From an uncultured Prevotellaceae bacterium (lineage in GTDB: Bacteria > Bacteroidota > Bacteroidia > Bacteroidales > Bacteroidaceae), in assembly GCA_900316265.1 (NCBI GenBank), contig ONCH01000014.1, positions 1-50,171 on the forward strand: 50,171 bases of DNA, read 5' to 3'. The notes under the pieces are model-generated. The model searched no databases, was not told the DNA's origin, and worked only from the letters and a program-made list of their open reading frames with translations. This document shows positions 1-7,121 of this stretch, piece after piece; the stretch's first letter is position 1, and every line of letters begins with the position of its first letter. Both the position numbers and the translations under genes were made by a program.

Positions 1-16
1 TCTCAAGAAAATTTTG

Positions 17-24
17 TATCTTTG
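17..24 (+). promoter_or_regulatory. Promoter -7 box for the VapE-like gene
   Basis: TATCTTTG followed by CAG matches the Bacteroidota -7 consensus TAnnTTTG. The matching -33 box would lie at or beyond the window edge. It sits about 85 bp before the start codon at 109, so the transcript would have a fairly long A-rich leader. Confidence 0.6.
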
Positions 25-108
25 CAGTTGGAAAATGGATACAGAAATTAACCTTATCTATTGGCCATTGCGAGACTAGAATTATTTAAAAAAGAAGATT
101 AAGAAAGG

Positions 109-1332
109 ATGATGAGTAGTTTAACTAAAGAAACTGAAAAAATGATTAACGAGACGAATCTTACCGAGAATCTCTTGGGTGTCGAACTCTTTCTGAACGA
201 ACACTACGCGTTCCGCCACAATGTGCTGAACGGTAAGGTGGAGTTTGCCAAGAAACAGGAGGACGGCACAGTGTCTGAGTATCGTGCGTTGACGCAACAG
301 GCGTTGAACAGCATCACGATTCAGGCTAAGCGTGAGGGCGTGTTTGAGGAAGGTGGTTCGAAGAGCGACCTCCTGGAGTATGTGAACTCTGAGGAAATCG
401 ACCTGTACAACCCCATCCAGCACTACCTGGAACATCTGCCACAGTGGGACGGACAGAACCACGTGGCACGACTCTTCTCCCGACTGCCAGGAATATCGAC
501 GGAGCAGCACAACTTCCTGGCTATCTGGCTGCGCTCCGTAGTGGCTCACTGGCTGCAGATGGATATGTTGCACGGCAACGAGTGTGTGCCAACGCTGATT
601 GGCGCACAGGGCTGTGGCAAGACGACGTTCCTGCGCCGCCTGTTACCTGTGGATCTGCGCGAGTATCATCTGGACCACCTGAACCTCTCGAACAAGTTCG
701 ACAAGGAGATGGCGCTGACGAACAACCTGCTGGTGAACCTCGATGAGCTGGATGCTATCCGTCCTAGCCAGCATGCATCGCTGAAGCAGACGCTCTCGAA
801 GTCGAAGGTGAACGGTCGCCCCATCTATGGCGCCTCACAGGAGGACCGCGCCCGCTATGCGTCGTTCACGGCAACGACGAACAATCCGCATCCGCTGACA
901 GACGCTACGGGCAGTCGTCGCTATATCTGCCTGACGATTCCTGAGGGTCAGTATATCGACAACACGGGCGACATCAACTATGACCAGCTTTATGCCCAGG
1001 TCCTCCACGAATTGCGAGAGCAGAAGGCACCCTACTGGTTTAACAACGACGAGGTGGCTCGCATCCAGCAACTCAACCAGGATTACATGCTGAAGAAAGA
1101 CATGACGGAAATGGTGGAGGCCTGTTTCCGTAAGCCCAAAGCTGATGAGTCAGTAGCAGAGATGAGTACCTCACAGATGCTGAAAATTATCCGAAGTAAG
1201 TACACCTCGCTGGTCATCGACCACAGCGCACGCGTACATCTTGGCTATGCGATGCGAGATTTGGGCTACGACTGCAAAGAACATCACCACGCTCGTCACT
1301 ACTACGCTGTCCCACTATTGAAGACAGCTTGA
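109..1332 (+). CDS. VapE/VirE-family P-loop protein (SF3-like helicase domain)
   Basis: A 407-residue protein of the virulence-associated E (VapE/VirE) type, a family of D5-like P-loop ATPases linked to plasmid, phage and satellite replication. Walker A is GAQGCGKT at residues 165-172, Walker B is LLVNLDEL at 207-214, and a sensor-like TATTNNPHPLTD follows about 50 residues later. The N-terminal 110 residues carry the usual VirE lead-in with WDGQNH. Family members are often fused to or paired with a primase domain; none is visible here, so this is a helicase-only protein. A Bacteroidota promoter lies at 17-24. Two ATGs are adjacent at 109 and 112. The gene is followed by an 11-bp repeat array and an AbiE-like toxin pair, which suggests an accessory module. 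Its role in this cell is not known. Confidence 0.85.
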   Translation: MMSSLTKETEKMINETNLTENLLGVELFLNEHYAFRHNVLNGKVEFAKKQEDGTVSEYRALTQQALNSITIQAKREGVFEEGGSKSDLLEYVNSEEIDLYNPIQHYLEHLPQWDGQNHVARLFSRLPGISTEQHNFLAIWLRSVVAHWLQMDMLHGNECVPTLIGAQGCGKTTFLRRLLPVDLREYHLDHLNLSNKFDKEMALTNNLLVNLDELDAIRPSQHASLKQTLSKSKVNGRPIYGASQEDRARYASFTATTNNPHPLTDATGSRRYICLTIPEGQYIDNTGDINYDQLYAQVLHELREQKAPYWFNNDEVARIQQLNQDYMLKKDMTEMVEACFRKPKADESVAEMSTSQMLKIIRSKYTSLVIDHSARVHLGYAMRDLGYDCKEHHHARHYYAVPLLKTA

Positions 1333-1335
1333 CGA

Positions 1336-1435
1336 GGGGAAGTGTTAGGGAAGTGTTGGGGAAGTGTTGAGCAAACACTTCCCCTCTCTCAATCCCTTTC
1401 TACATCGGCATTTCAGACGATTGGGGGGAAGTGTT
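1336..1435. repeat. Array of 11-bp repeats GGGGAAGTGTT after the VapE gene
   Basis: Three head-to-tail copies of (G/A)GGGAAGTGTT begin at 1336, 1347 and 1358, exactly 11 bp apart. An inverted copy AACACTTCCCC lies at 1374-1384 and a further direct copy at 1425-1435. The copy at 1358-1368 and the inverted copy form a perfect 11-bp stem with a 5-nt loop. There is no T-run after the stem, so it is not a typical intrinsic terminator. The array starts 3 bp after the VapE stop codon. Confidence 0.85.
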
Positions 1436-1503
1436 ACATTTTATCGTCGACAGTGGCTTTTTCCAACTCGCTAACATTTTGATGAAGATTTTCCGTTGAT
1501 TCT

Positions 1504-1535
1504 TTTGGCTTTTATTCGATTATTTCGTATCTTTG
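1504..1535 (+). promoter_or_regulatory. Promoter of the DUF6922/AbiEii toxin-antitoxin pair
   Basis: TTTG at 1504-1507 and TATCTTTG at 1528-1535 are separated by 20 bp, a textbook Bacteroidota -33/-7 pair. The antitoxin ATG at 1559 follows about 20 bp after the -7 box. Confidence 0.75.
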
Positions 1536-1558
1536 CGCCATTATTGAGAATAAAAGGT

Positions 1559-1864
1559 ATGAGTAGCAAAGAGTGTCTTAGCAAGTTTTCAAACAATCTG
1601 TTCTGGGATGTTGACACATCTCAGCTGGCTATGAATACCCATTCTGCATTTATCATACAACGAGTTCTAGAATACGGACAGATGAATGACTGGCGTCTGA
1701 TTAACCGCTACTATGGCTTAGACAAGATAGTGGAGGAATGTAAACAGTTTCGCACACTTGATCCTGTCTGTCTGTCATTTATCTGTACCATTTCACATAC
1801 TAAACCTGAGCAATACCGATGCTATCATTTCAGACAGTCTACCCCGACACTTTGGAACTCTTGA
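1559..1864 (+). CDS. DUF6922-type antitoxin partner of an AbiEii-like toxin
   Basis: A 101-residue protein that matches the DUF6922 pattern known upstream of AbiEii-type nucleotidyltransferase genes in Bacteroidota: LFWDVD near residue 14, FIIQRVLEYG near 31-40, a W in the next helix, and a terminal LDPVCLSF segment. I chose ATG 1559 because it sits just behind a strong promoter; the open frame extends upstream to 1496, but that part overlaps the promoter. The last 46 nt overlap the toxin gene in another frame, so translation is probably coupled. An antitoxin role is inferred from the pairing; no DNA-binding motif is obvious to me. Confidence 0.7.
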   Translation: MSSKECLSKFSNNLFWDVDTSQLAMNTHSAFIIQRVLEYGQMNDWRLINRYYGLDKIVEECKQFRTLDPVCLSFICTISHTKPEQYRCYHFRQSTPTLWNS

Positions 1865-2445
1865 ACAAATTGTCACAAACGCCAATACTTCAAGACATGC
1901 GATTGGTGGGGGGGACCTCACTTGCTCTTCAATATGGTCATCGCCGTTCTGTCGATTTGGATTTCTTTGGAAAAACAACAGATGATGTCGATGAACTTAC
2001 GGGGGCAATACATGATAGTGTGGGGAAGTTAGCAATATTGTCAGTGTCAAAGAAAATCAGAGTCTATTCTATTAATAATGTTAAGGTAGATATTGTTAAT
2101 TACGATTATCCTTGGATTGACAATGCAATTGTTGAGAATGGTTTAACCCTCGCGTCTCCCAAAGACATTGCTGCAATGAAGGTAAATGCTATTATTGGGC
2201 GAGGAACTAAGAAGGACTTTATTGATATCTATTTCCTTTTACGTCAATTCACATTTGAGCAATTGTTGCAGTTATATTTGAAAAAGTATTCTGACGGTTC
2301 AGAATATCGTGCTCTTTTAAGTATGACATACTTTGACGATGCAGATTCACAACCAATGCCATTTATGTTTGAAAATGTAAGTTGGCAACAAATCAAAGCC
2401 ACTATCTGTACAGCCGTTGAACAATACAACCAAAATCATGGTTGA
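1819..2445 (+). CDS. AbiEii/DUF1814-like nucleotidyltransferase toxin
   Basis: A 208-residue protein of the nucleotidyltransferase family found in AbiE-type abortive-infection (type IV toxin-antitoxin) modules. The signature LVGGTSLALQYGHRRSVDLDFF (residues 29-50) contains the GG(T/S) turn and the DxD metal-binding pair. The second family motif, DIAAMKVNAIIGRGTKKDFIDIYFLL, lies near residues 115-140 with its conserved Lys and Asp residues. AbiEii proteins transfer nucleotides and block growth; some act on tRNA. The start at 1819 lies inside the antitoxin gene. The gene ends 30 bp before a large inverted repeat and faces the convergent lipoprotein gene. Confidence 0.85.
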   Translation: MLSFQTVYPDTLELLNKLSQTPILQDMRLVGGTSLALQYGHRRSVDLDFFGKTTDDVDELTGAIHDSVGKLAILSVSKKIRVYSINNVKVDIVNYDYPWIDNAIVENGLTLASPKDIAAMKVNAIIGRGTKKDFIDIYFLLRQFTFEQLLQLYLKKYSDGSEYRALLSMTYFDDADSQPMPFMFENVSWQQIKATICTAVEQYNQNHG

Positions 2446-2475
2446 TTCTTCAATGAAGCACCATTTATAATGCAA

Positions 2476-2537
2476 AGATAAGCAAATTATCATAATTATC
2501 TAAAAATAATTATCAAAAAATGATAATTTGCTTATCT
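2476..2537. repeat. 17-bp perfect inverted repeat enclosing AATTATC direct repeats
   Basis: The arms at 2476-2492 and 2521-2537 are exact reverse complements. Between and within them AATTATC occurs at 2485, 2494 and 2508, with an inverted GATAATT at 2522. It lies between the convergent toxin and lipoprotein genes, so it could end transcription from both sides, but no clear T-run follows either arm. Confidence 0.85.
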
Positions 2538-2549
2538 GTTGCCCCAATG

Positions 2550-4064
2550 CTACTTACTCAGCTGTTGCACGTACTTCACAGGCTCACCGTCAAGCTTGAG
2601 GGCGTCGGCAAAGTTCTGAGGACTAATGGTAACAGGACCGTGCATGAACTCAGGGATGTTATAGCTTCTGAGGAACTGACGGTGATAGTCGGGGTCTGCA
2701 CAAGGCAACTCAAAGGGCTTGCTGGCCTTGCCGTCCTTGTCGATATGGGCAAAGAAAGGACGTGTGTAGTTGCCATCATAGCGACGACTGCTGAAGACCA
2801 CCCATCTGCCGTTCGACGACCAGGAATGGTAGCTCTCCGTACTCTTGCTGTTCACCTCCTTCAAAGGATGTGCGGTGGCTGATGGCTCATCATTGGCCTC
2901 CTTCAGGTCAATCATCCAGAGGTCAGCATCGCCGTGCCAGATGTGGAATACACCATAATCGCCCATCGTGAACATCAGGAAACGGCCGTCAGGAGAGATG
3001 CGGGGCAGGGTAGCGCTCTTGCCAAGGGTTGCAGCATCGAACACCAGCTCGCGAGGACCGAACTGGCGGGTTTCGGGATTGAAGGACTTCTTGTAGATGT
3101 TGTACTTCACTTCCTTGAAGCGTTGGAGGACTTCCAGACCAGGGTCGATGGTGTCCTGTCGCTCAAAGTGGGCGCTACAGTAGTAAAGCGTCTTGCCGTC
3201 GGGTGCCCAGTAGGGGAAGACCTCAAACTCGTTGGGGTCGTTCTCGATATTCGTCACCTCATTGCGCTCCACGTCGTAGGCTATCAGGTCACTCTGGATG
3301 TCATAGACCTCAATCTTGTCGGGGTTCGTGATATGGAATGTCTGTACCGTTTTGTTGGTAGAATAGACAATGAGCTTCTGTGTGGGATGCCAGGTGGGAT
3401 AGACACCGGCAGAGAGCACCGAGTCGTTGCGCATGTTAATCTTCTTAACCTTTCCGTCGTAGGCAATAATGGTGCCGCCAAGGTTCTCACGGGCATGGAA
3501 CTGCATGCGGTCCGGGTTGTACTGCTGGTAGTTGTGACAATTGATGCACTGGCCCTTAGCACCCTCCGTGCAGAGCATGTTGCCATAGATAACGCTCTCG
3601 TCATAGTCCTCAAGACTACGCTGGCTGATGGTCAGGTCTTCGTAGGTGACGTATGACGGTGCTATCAGACGGTAGCTGATATACGGGTCGATGGAGTCAG
3701 GTGATACGTAGATGCTGAAGGGCTTGAAGCGTGTCCACTGGCCATCGTGGTTGATATAGACGTCCACTGTAATGGCTTTTCCCTTGGCATGCTCAGCCAG
3801 CAGTCTCCAGTCGTCGGCATCGGGCTGTACCTTCGTACCACCACAGATCACCTCTTCGTCGCCAACTGCCAGGCGAGCCACGATGCCATCGCACTTCTCG
3901 TCAGCCTCGAAGGTCAGTGGGGCGATATTGATAGGTACGGTGACGTTGGTGTAGTCAGGGTAGATGTGTGGCAATTCACCAGACTCCTGATAGGTTGTGG
4001 GTATTTGGTTGCCACAGGCGACAAACAACGCCGTAGCAGCTATGATGACAAGCAGTTTCTTCAT
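2550..4064 (-). CDS. TolB-like (PD40 repeat) lipoprotein with a CxxCH haem motif
   Basis: A 504-residue predicted lipoprotein: an N-terminal hydrophobic segment ends in a lipobox FVAC with Cys17. The second half carries TolB/WD40-like beta-propeller (PD40) strands such as YPTWHPTQKLIVYSTN, YWAPDGKTLYYCS, RISPDGRFLMFT and HSWSSNGRWVVFSSRR. A cytochrome c type motif CINCH lies at residues 173-177, ahead of the propeller, so covalent haem attachment is possible. It is the last gene of an apparent operon with the upstream membrane protein (1 nt apart), ribBA and the Lpt permease. Partner and substrate are unknown; an envelope-anchored sensor or binding role is only a guess. Confidence 0.75.
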   Translation of the reverse strand: MKKLLVIIAATALFVACGNQIPTTYQESGELPHIYPDYTNVTVPINIAPLTFEADEKCDGIVARLAVGDEEVICGGTKVQPDADDWRLLAEHAKGKAITVDVYINHDGQWTRFKPFSIYVSPDSIDPYISYRLIAPSYVTYEDLTISQRSLEDYDESVIYGNMLCTEGAKGQCINCHNYQQYNPDRMQFHARENLGGTIIAYDGKVKKINMRNDSVLSAGVYPTWHPTQKLIVYSTNKTVQTFHITNPDKIEVYDIQSDLIAYDVERNEVTNIENDPNEFEVFPYWAPDGKTLYYCSAHFERQDTIDPGLEVLQRFKEVKYNIYKKSFNPETRQFGPRELVFDAATLGKSATLPRISPDGRFLMFTMGDYGVFHIWHGDADLWMIDLKEANDEPSATAHPLKEVNSKSTESYHSWSSNGRWVVFSSRRYDGNYTRPFFAHIDKDGKASKPFELPCADPDYHRQFLRSYNIPEFMHGPVTISPQNFADALKLDGEPVKYVQQLSK

Positions 4065-4065
4065 A

Positions 4066-5877
4066 TCAATAGTATGTGATGTTCTTTAAGAAGAAGTATT
4101 CAAAATAGTAGGTGTTGCCGAAATACTGCAACAGGCTTTGTCTGATGCTTGGATCCTGCGTCTGGCTGAATTGCTGCATCTGTCTCATGAAGCCGTTGAA
4201 GCTCTCCTTTACGCCAGGCTGAAGCACCCATTCGTCCAGTCCCTGTTGTCCTTGCATGTTTGCGAAGAGCCATGCTGCTTCTTGGAAGATGCGGGGCGGC
4301 ATCTCTTCTTCACCGTTTAAATGGACATAGTGCTCGAAGCGGGGCCAGAAGAGGCCTGGGTCTCTGCACCACATAGCGGCCAGCACTGCCTGCTCCTGGA
4401 AGTAGATGTCGTCGGCATCCAGTCGTGCCAATGACTCCATGAGGTCTTTCTCCACGTAGCCGTGGCCCTGGCTCTGGTTGTCATCGTAGTGCATCATGCG
4501 AGTGATGGGGCCCGTCTCCTCGTCCTTAGCCAAGAGGTCGTTGTTGTTGAGCAACTCCTCCATGTGGTCGGCCCAGCCACCATAGAACATCGTCTGACGG
4601 AGCAGGTCAAGATATTTTCTTGCAACCTGTTGCTCGTGGCTCATCAGGGCTGCCCTGGCCATATATCGAAGATTCTCAACGTTCCAGCCATATTCGACAG
4701 CCTCCTCCATACACAGGCGGTGAGCCTCATTCATCACACCATATTGGTAGTAAATCATGACGCCGGCAGTGTTGAACATATAGATGGGAAGCTCTGTATT
4801 GGTGCGTTTCGAACCTTTGGGGAAATTGTACATCTCGTCGCACTGGCGTCCCAAACGGCTCAACGCCAGATTGTGCATCATGACGATGGCACGGGTGGGC
4901 TCTCCAGCCTGTTTGCGGCCTTCGTCAATGACGCCCTCCCAGTCGGCCTGCTCTATGCAGCGCTGCATCTTCAGTTCGTGGTGGAAGTTGGCATCCTTAT
5001 ACCAGTAGTGCCAGACGCCGGCGACAAGTGCTGCCAGTAGTGCACCTTGTATAGTCCAACGCAATAGGGGTTGGAAAGTTTTCTTGTTATTATAGCAGAC
5101 GACGAATGCCAGGAAGCAGACGGCCAGCAGATAATAGGGATAATAGAAAGCTGGATAATCCTCCTGAACGGTAAAGGCGGGCAATGCCGTGCGATAGATG
5201 TCAGCAAGATGGGTCTGGTAATAGACGAAGCGGTAGTAGAACAGGGGAATGGCAACGATGGCCAATAGCGCACTGGCGCTGACAATGATGTTCTGATTGC
5301 GGTTCTTGGTGAGTCGCCACGTCCAGACACCCATCAGCAAGGCAGTTGCCAAGGCATAGACGCCCATCAAAGGATAGCCGGCCAGCACTGTCAGCACAAC
5401 AGATGTTGTGCGTACCCAAAGTTTCTCAGGTAGTTGGCGGAAGAGCCACAGCATGGCTACACAGGCTGTTGTGCCGATGGTGGCAGAGAAGAAATAGCCA
5501 CGTAGCTTCATGGCATATACCCAATAGCCCAGATCCATGTTGGCAATGAGCAAGATGGCTACGGGAATCAGTGCCACGATATTCCAGCGGTCTGGAATGG
5601 AGAAGGCTCGTTTCGTCAGCCACATCAACAATAGCCACCAGCCGCAAAGGATGGTAACACCCAGCCAGGGATAGTAGAAGAACTGGGTGAAGAACGCTCC
5701 CAGATAGGAGAGTATGCCGCCTGACACAACCATCGTCTGTTTGAAGAACAGTGCCGAGGAAAGGAATAAATCACGGTGTTGTACCTTCCAGAGAAGGTCG
5801 GACTCGACGTATAACAGGGCGATGGCAATGGTCAATAGTGCCCCAAACCATAAGGCTATAGGTAGTATCTTCTTCAT
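4066..5877 (-). CDS. Integral membrane protein, DUF6057-like
   Basis: A 603-residue protein with about eight to ten hydrophobic segments in the N-terminal 300 residues and a soluble, helical, TPR-like C-terminal half (NTAGVMIYYQYGVMNEAHRLCMEEAVEYGWNVENLRYMARAAL). It resembles the Bacteroidota membrane family DUF6057; I am moderately sure of that name and know no function. It ends 1 nt before the TolB-like lipoprotein starts and begins 12 nt after ribBA ends, so the last two genes probably work as a pair, for example a membrane protein and its periplasmic lipoprotein. Confidence 0.6.
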   Translation of the reverse strand: MKKILPIALWFGALLTIAIALLYVESDLLWKVQHRDLFLSSALFFKQTMVVSGGILSYLGAFFTQFFYYPWLGVTILCGWWLLLMWLTKRAFSIPDRWNIVALIPVAILLIANMDLGYWVYAMKLRGYFFSATIGTTACVAMLWLFRQLPEKLWVRTTSVVLTVLAGYPLMGVYALATALLMGVWTWRLTKNRNQNIIVSASALLAIVAIPLFYYRFVYYQTHLADIYRTALPAFTVQEDYPAFYYPYYLLAVCFLAFVVCYNNKKTFQPLLRWTIQGALLAALVAGVWHYWYKDANFHHELKMQRCIEQADWEGVIDEGRKQAGEPTRAIVMMHNLALSRLGRQCDEMYNFPKGSKRTNTELPIYMFNTAGVMIYYQYGVMNEAHRLCMEEAVEYGWNVENLRYMARAALMSHEQQVARKYLDLLRQTMFYGGWADHMEELLNNNDLLAKDEETGPITRMMHYDDNQSQGHGYVEKDLMESLARLDADDIYFQEQAVLAAMWCRDPGLFWPRFEHYVHLNGEEEMPPRIFQEAAWLFANMQGQQGLDEWVLQPGVKESFNGFMRQMQQFSQTQDPSIRQSLLQYFGNTYYFEYFFLKNITYY

Positions 5878-5889
5878 TTTACAGACATC

Positions 5890-7101
5890 TTACTTCAGAT
5901 GTAATGTGTGTCCCATGCGCTCCTGCTTGGTCTTCAGGTAGCGGTAGTCATACTCGTTGGGCGTTACCTCGATGGGCACGTTCTCGACGATTTCCAGACC
6001 GTAGGCCTCTAAGCCGACGCGCTTGGTGGGGTTGTTTGTCATGAGGCGCATCTTGTGGACGCCCAGGTGGCGGAGCATCTGTGCACCACAGCCGTAGTCG
6101 CGCTCATCGGGCTTGAAACCAAGATGTACGTTGGCTTCTACGGTGTCCATGCCCTGCTCCTGCAGTTTGTAAGCGGCAATCTTGTTCATCAGACCAATGC
6201 CACGACCTTCCTGCTGCATATAGATTAGCACGCCTTTACCTTCCTGCTCAATCATCTCCATGGCTTTGTGCAACTGTTCACCACAGTCGCAGCGCATAGA
6301 GCCGAGGATGTCGCCTGTAGCACAACTCGAGTGGACGCGTACCAGTACGGCTTCGTCCTCGCGCCATTCGCCTTTGATTAGTGCCATGTGCTCCAGTCCG
6401 TTCGACTTTTGGCGGAATGGCACCAGACGGAAGTGGCCCCATTTGGTAGGTAGGTCGGCACTATTGCCAATCTCAATGAGTGACTCCTTCTTCAGGCGGT
6501 AGGCGATGAGGTCCTTGATGGTGATAATCTTCAAGTCGTGTTCCTTGGCAAATACCTGTAGCTCAGGCATGCGAGCCATCGTGCCGTCCTCATTCATAAT
6601 CTCGATGAGAGCACCTGCGGGCTGCATATCGCAGAGCTTACATAGATCAATGGCGGCCTCCGTATGGCCTGAACGGCGCAAGACACCATTGTCCTGAGCG
6701 TAAAGTGGGTTTACGTGTCCAGGGCGTCCGAATGTTTCGGCTTTCGATGTGGGGTCGGCCAGTGCGCGGATGGTGGCACAGCGGTCATGGGCAGAGACAC
6801 CAGTGGTGCAGCCCTCTATCTTATCGACAGTGACAGTAAATGGCGTTCCCAGCAGCGAGGTGTTGTCCTGTACCTGATGGGGAAGATTCAGCTCTTCGGC
6901 ACGGCTGATGGTCAGTGGAGCGCAGAGCACGCCACGGGCCTTCTTCAGCATAAAGTTGACCATCTCTGGTGTAATCTTCTCAGCGGCACAGATAAGGTCG
7001 CCTTCATTCTCGCGGTCTTCATCATCTACCACGATGACGAATTTGCCGGCCTTGAAGTCAACGAGTGCCTCTTCGATAGTGTTGAGTTTCAGTGGTTCCA
7101 T
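5890..7101 (-). CDS. ribBA: Bifunctional DHBP synthase / GTP cyclohydrolase II (riboflavin synthesis)
   Basis: A 403-residue fusion of normal length. The N-terminal half is 3,4-dihydroxy-2-butanone-4-phosphate synthase, with [16 protein letters not shown] at about 26-41, [10 protein letters not shown] and the HTEAAIDLC motif. The C-terminal half is GTP cyclohydrolase II, with the three zinc cysteines in [20 protein letters not shown] and the QQEGRGIGL loop. It supplies both committed precursors of riboflavin from ribulose 5-phosphate and GTP. It follows the Lpt permease by 20 nt and has no visible FMN riboswitch or own promoter, so it is probably transcribed from the lptF-type promoter. Confidence 0.97.
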   Translation of the reverse strand: MEPLKLNTIEEALVDFKAGKFVIVVDDEDRENEGDLICAAEKITPEMVNFMLKKARGVLCAPLTISRAEELNLPHQVQDNTSLLGTPFTVTVDKIEGCTTGVSAHDRCATIRALADPTSKAETFGRPGHVNPLYAQDNGVLRRSGHTEAAIDLCKLCDMQPAGALIEIMNEDGTMARMPELQVFAKEHDLKIITIKDLIAYRLKKESLIEIGNSADLPTKWGHFRLVPFRQKSNGLEHMALIKGEWREDEAVLVRVHSSCATGDILGSMRCDCGEQLHKAMEMIEQEGKGVLIYMQQEGRGIGLMNKIAAYKLQEQGMDTVEANVHLGFKPDERDYGCGAQMLRHLGVHKMRLMTNNPTKRVGLEAYGLEIVENVPIEVTPNEYDYRYLKTKQERMGHTLHLK

Positions 7102-7121
7102 ATCTTAGTTGTTTTCTGTAT

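Noticed and set aside
1336-1384. Intrinsic terminator of the VapE gene
   Set aside because: There is a perfect hairpin but no T-run on either side; repeat copies outside the hairpin need another explanation.
1336-1435. CRISPR array
   Set aside because: The units are 11 bp, tandem without spacers, and no cas genes are present; the same holds for the 7-9 bp tracts.
2520-2882. Plus-strand frames across the TolB-like, membrane-protein and ribBA genes
   Set aside because: They are antisense shadows of well-supported minus-strand genes and lack promoters and family resemblance.
5878-7121. FMN riboswitch controlling ribBA
   Set aside because: Only 20 nt separate ribBA from the upstream gene, which leaves no room for the aptamer.
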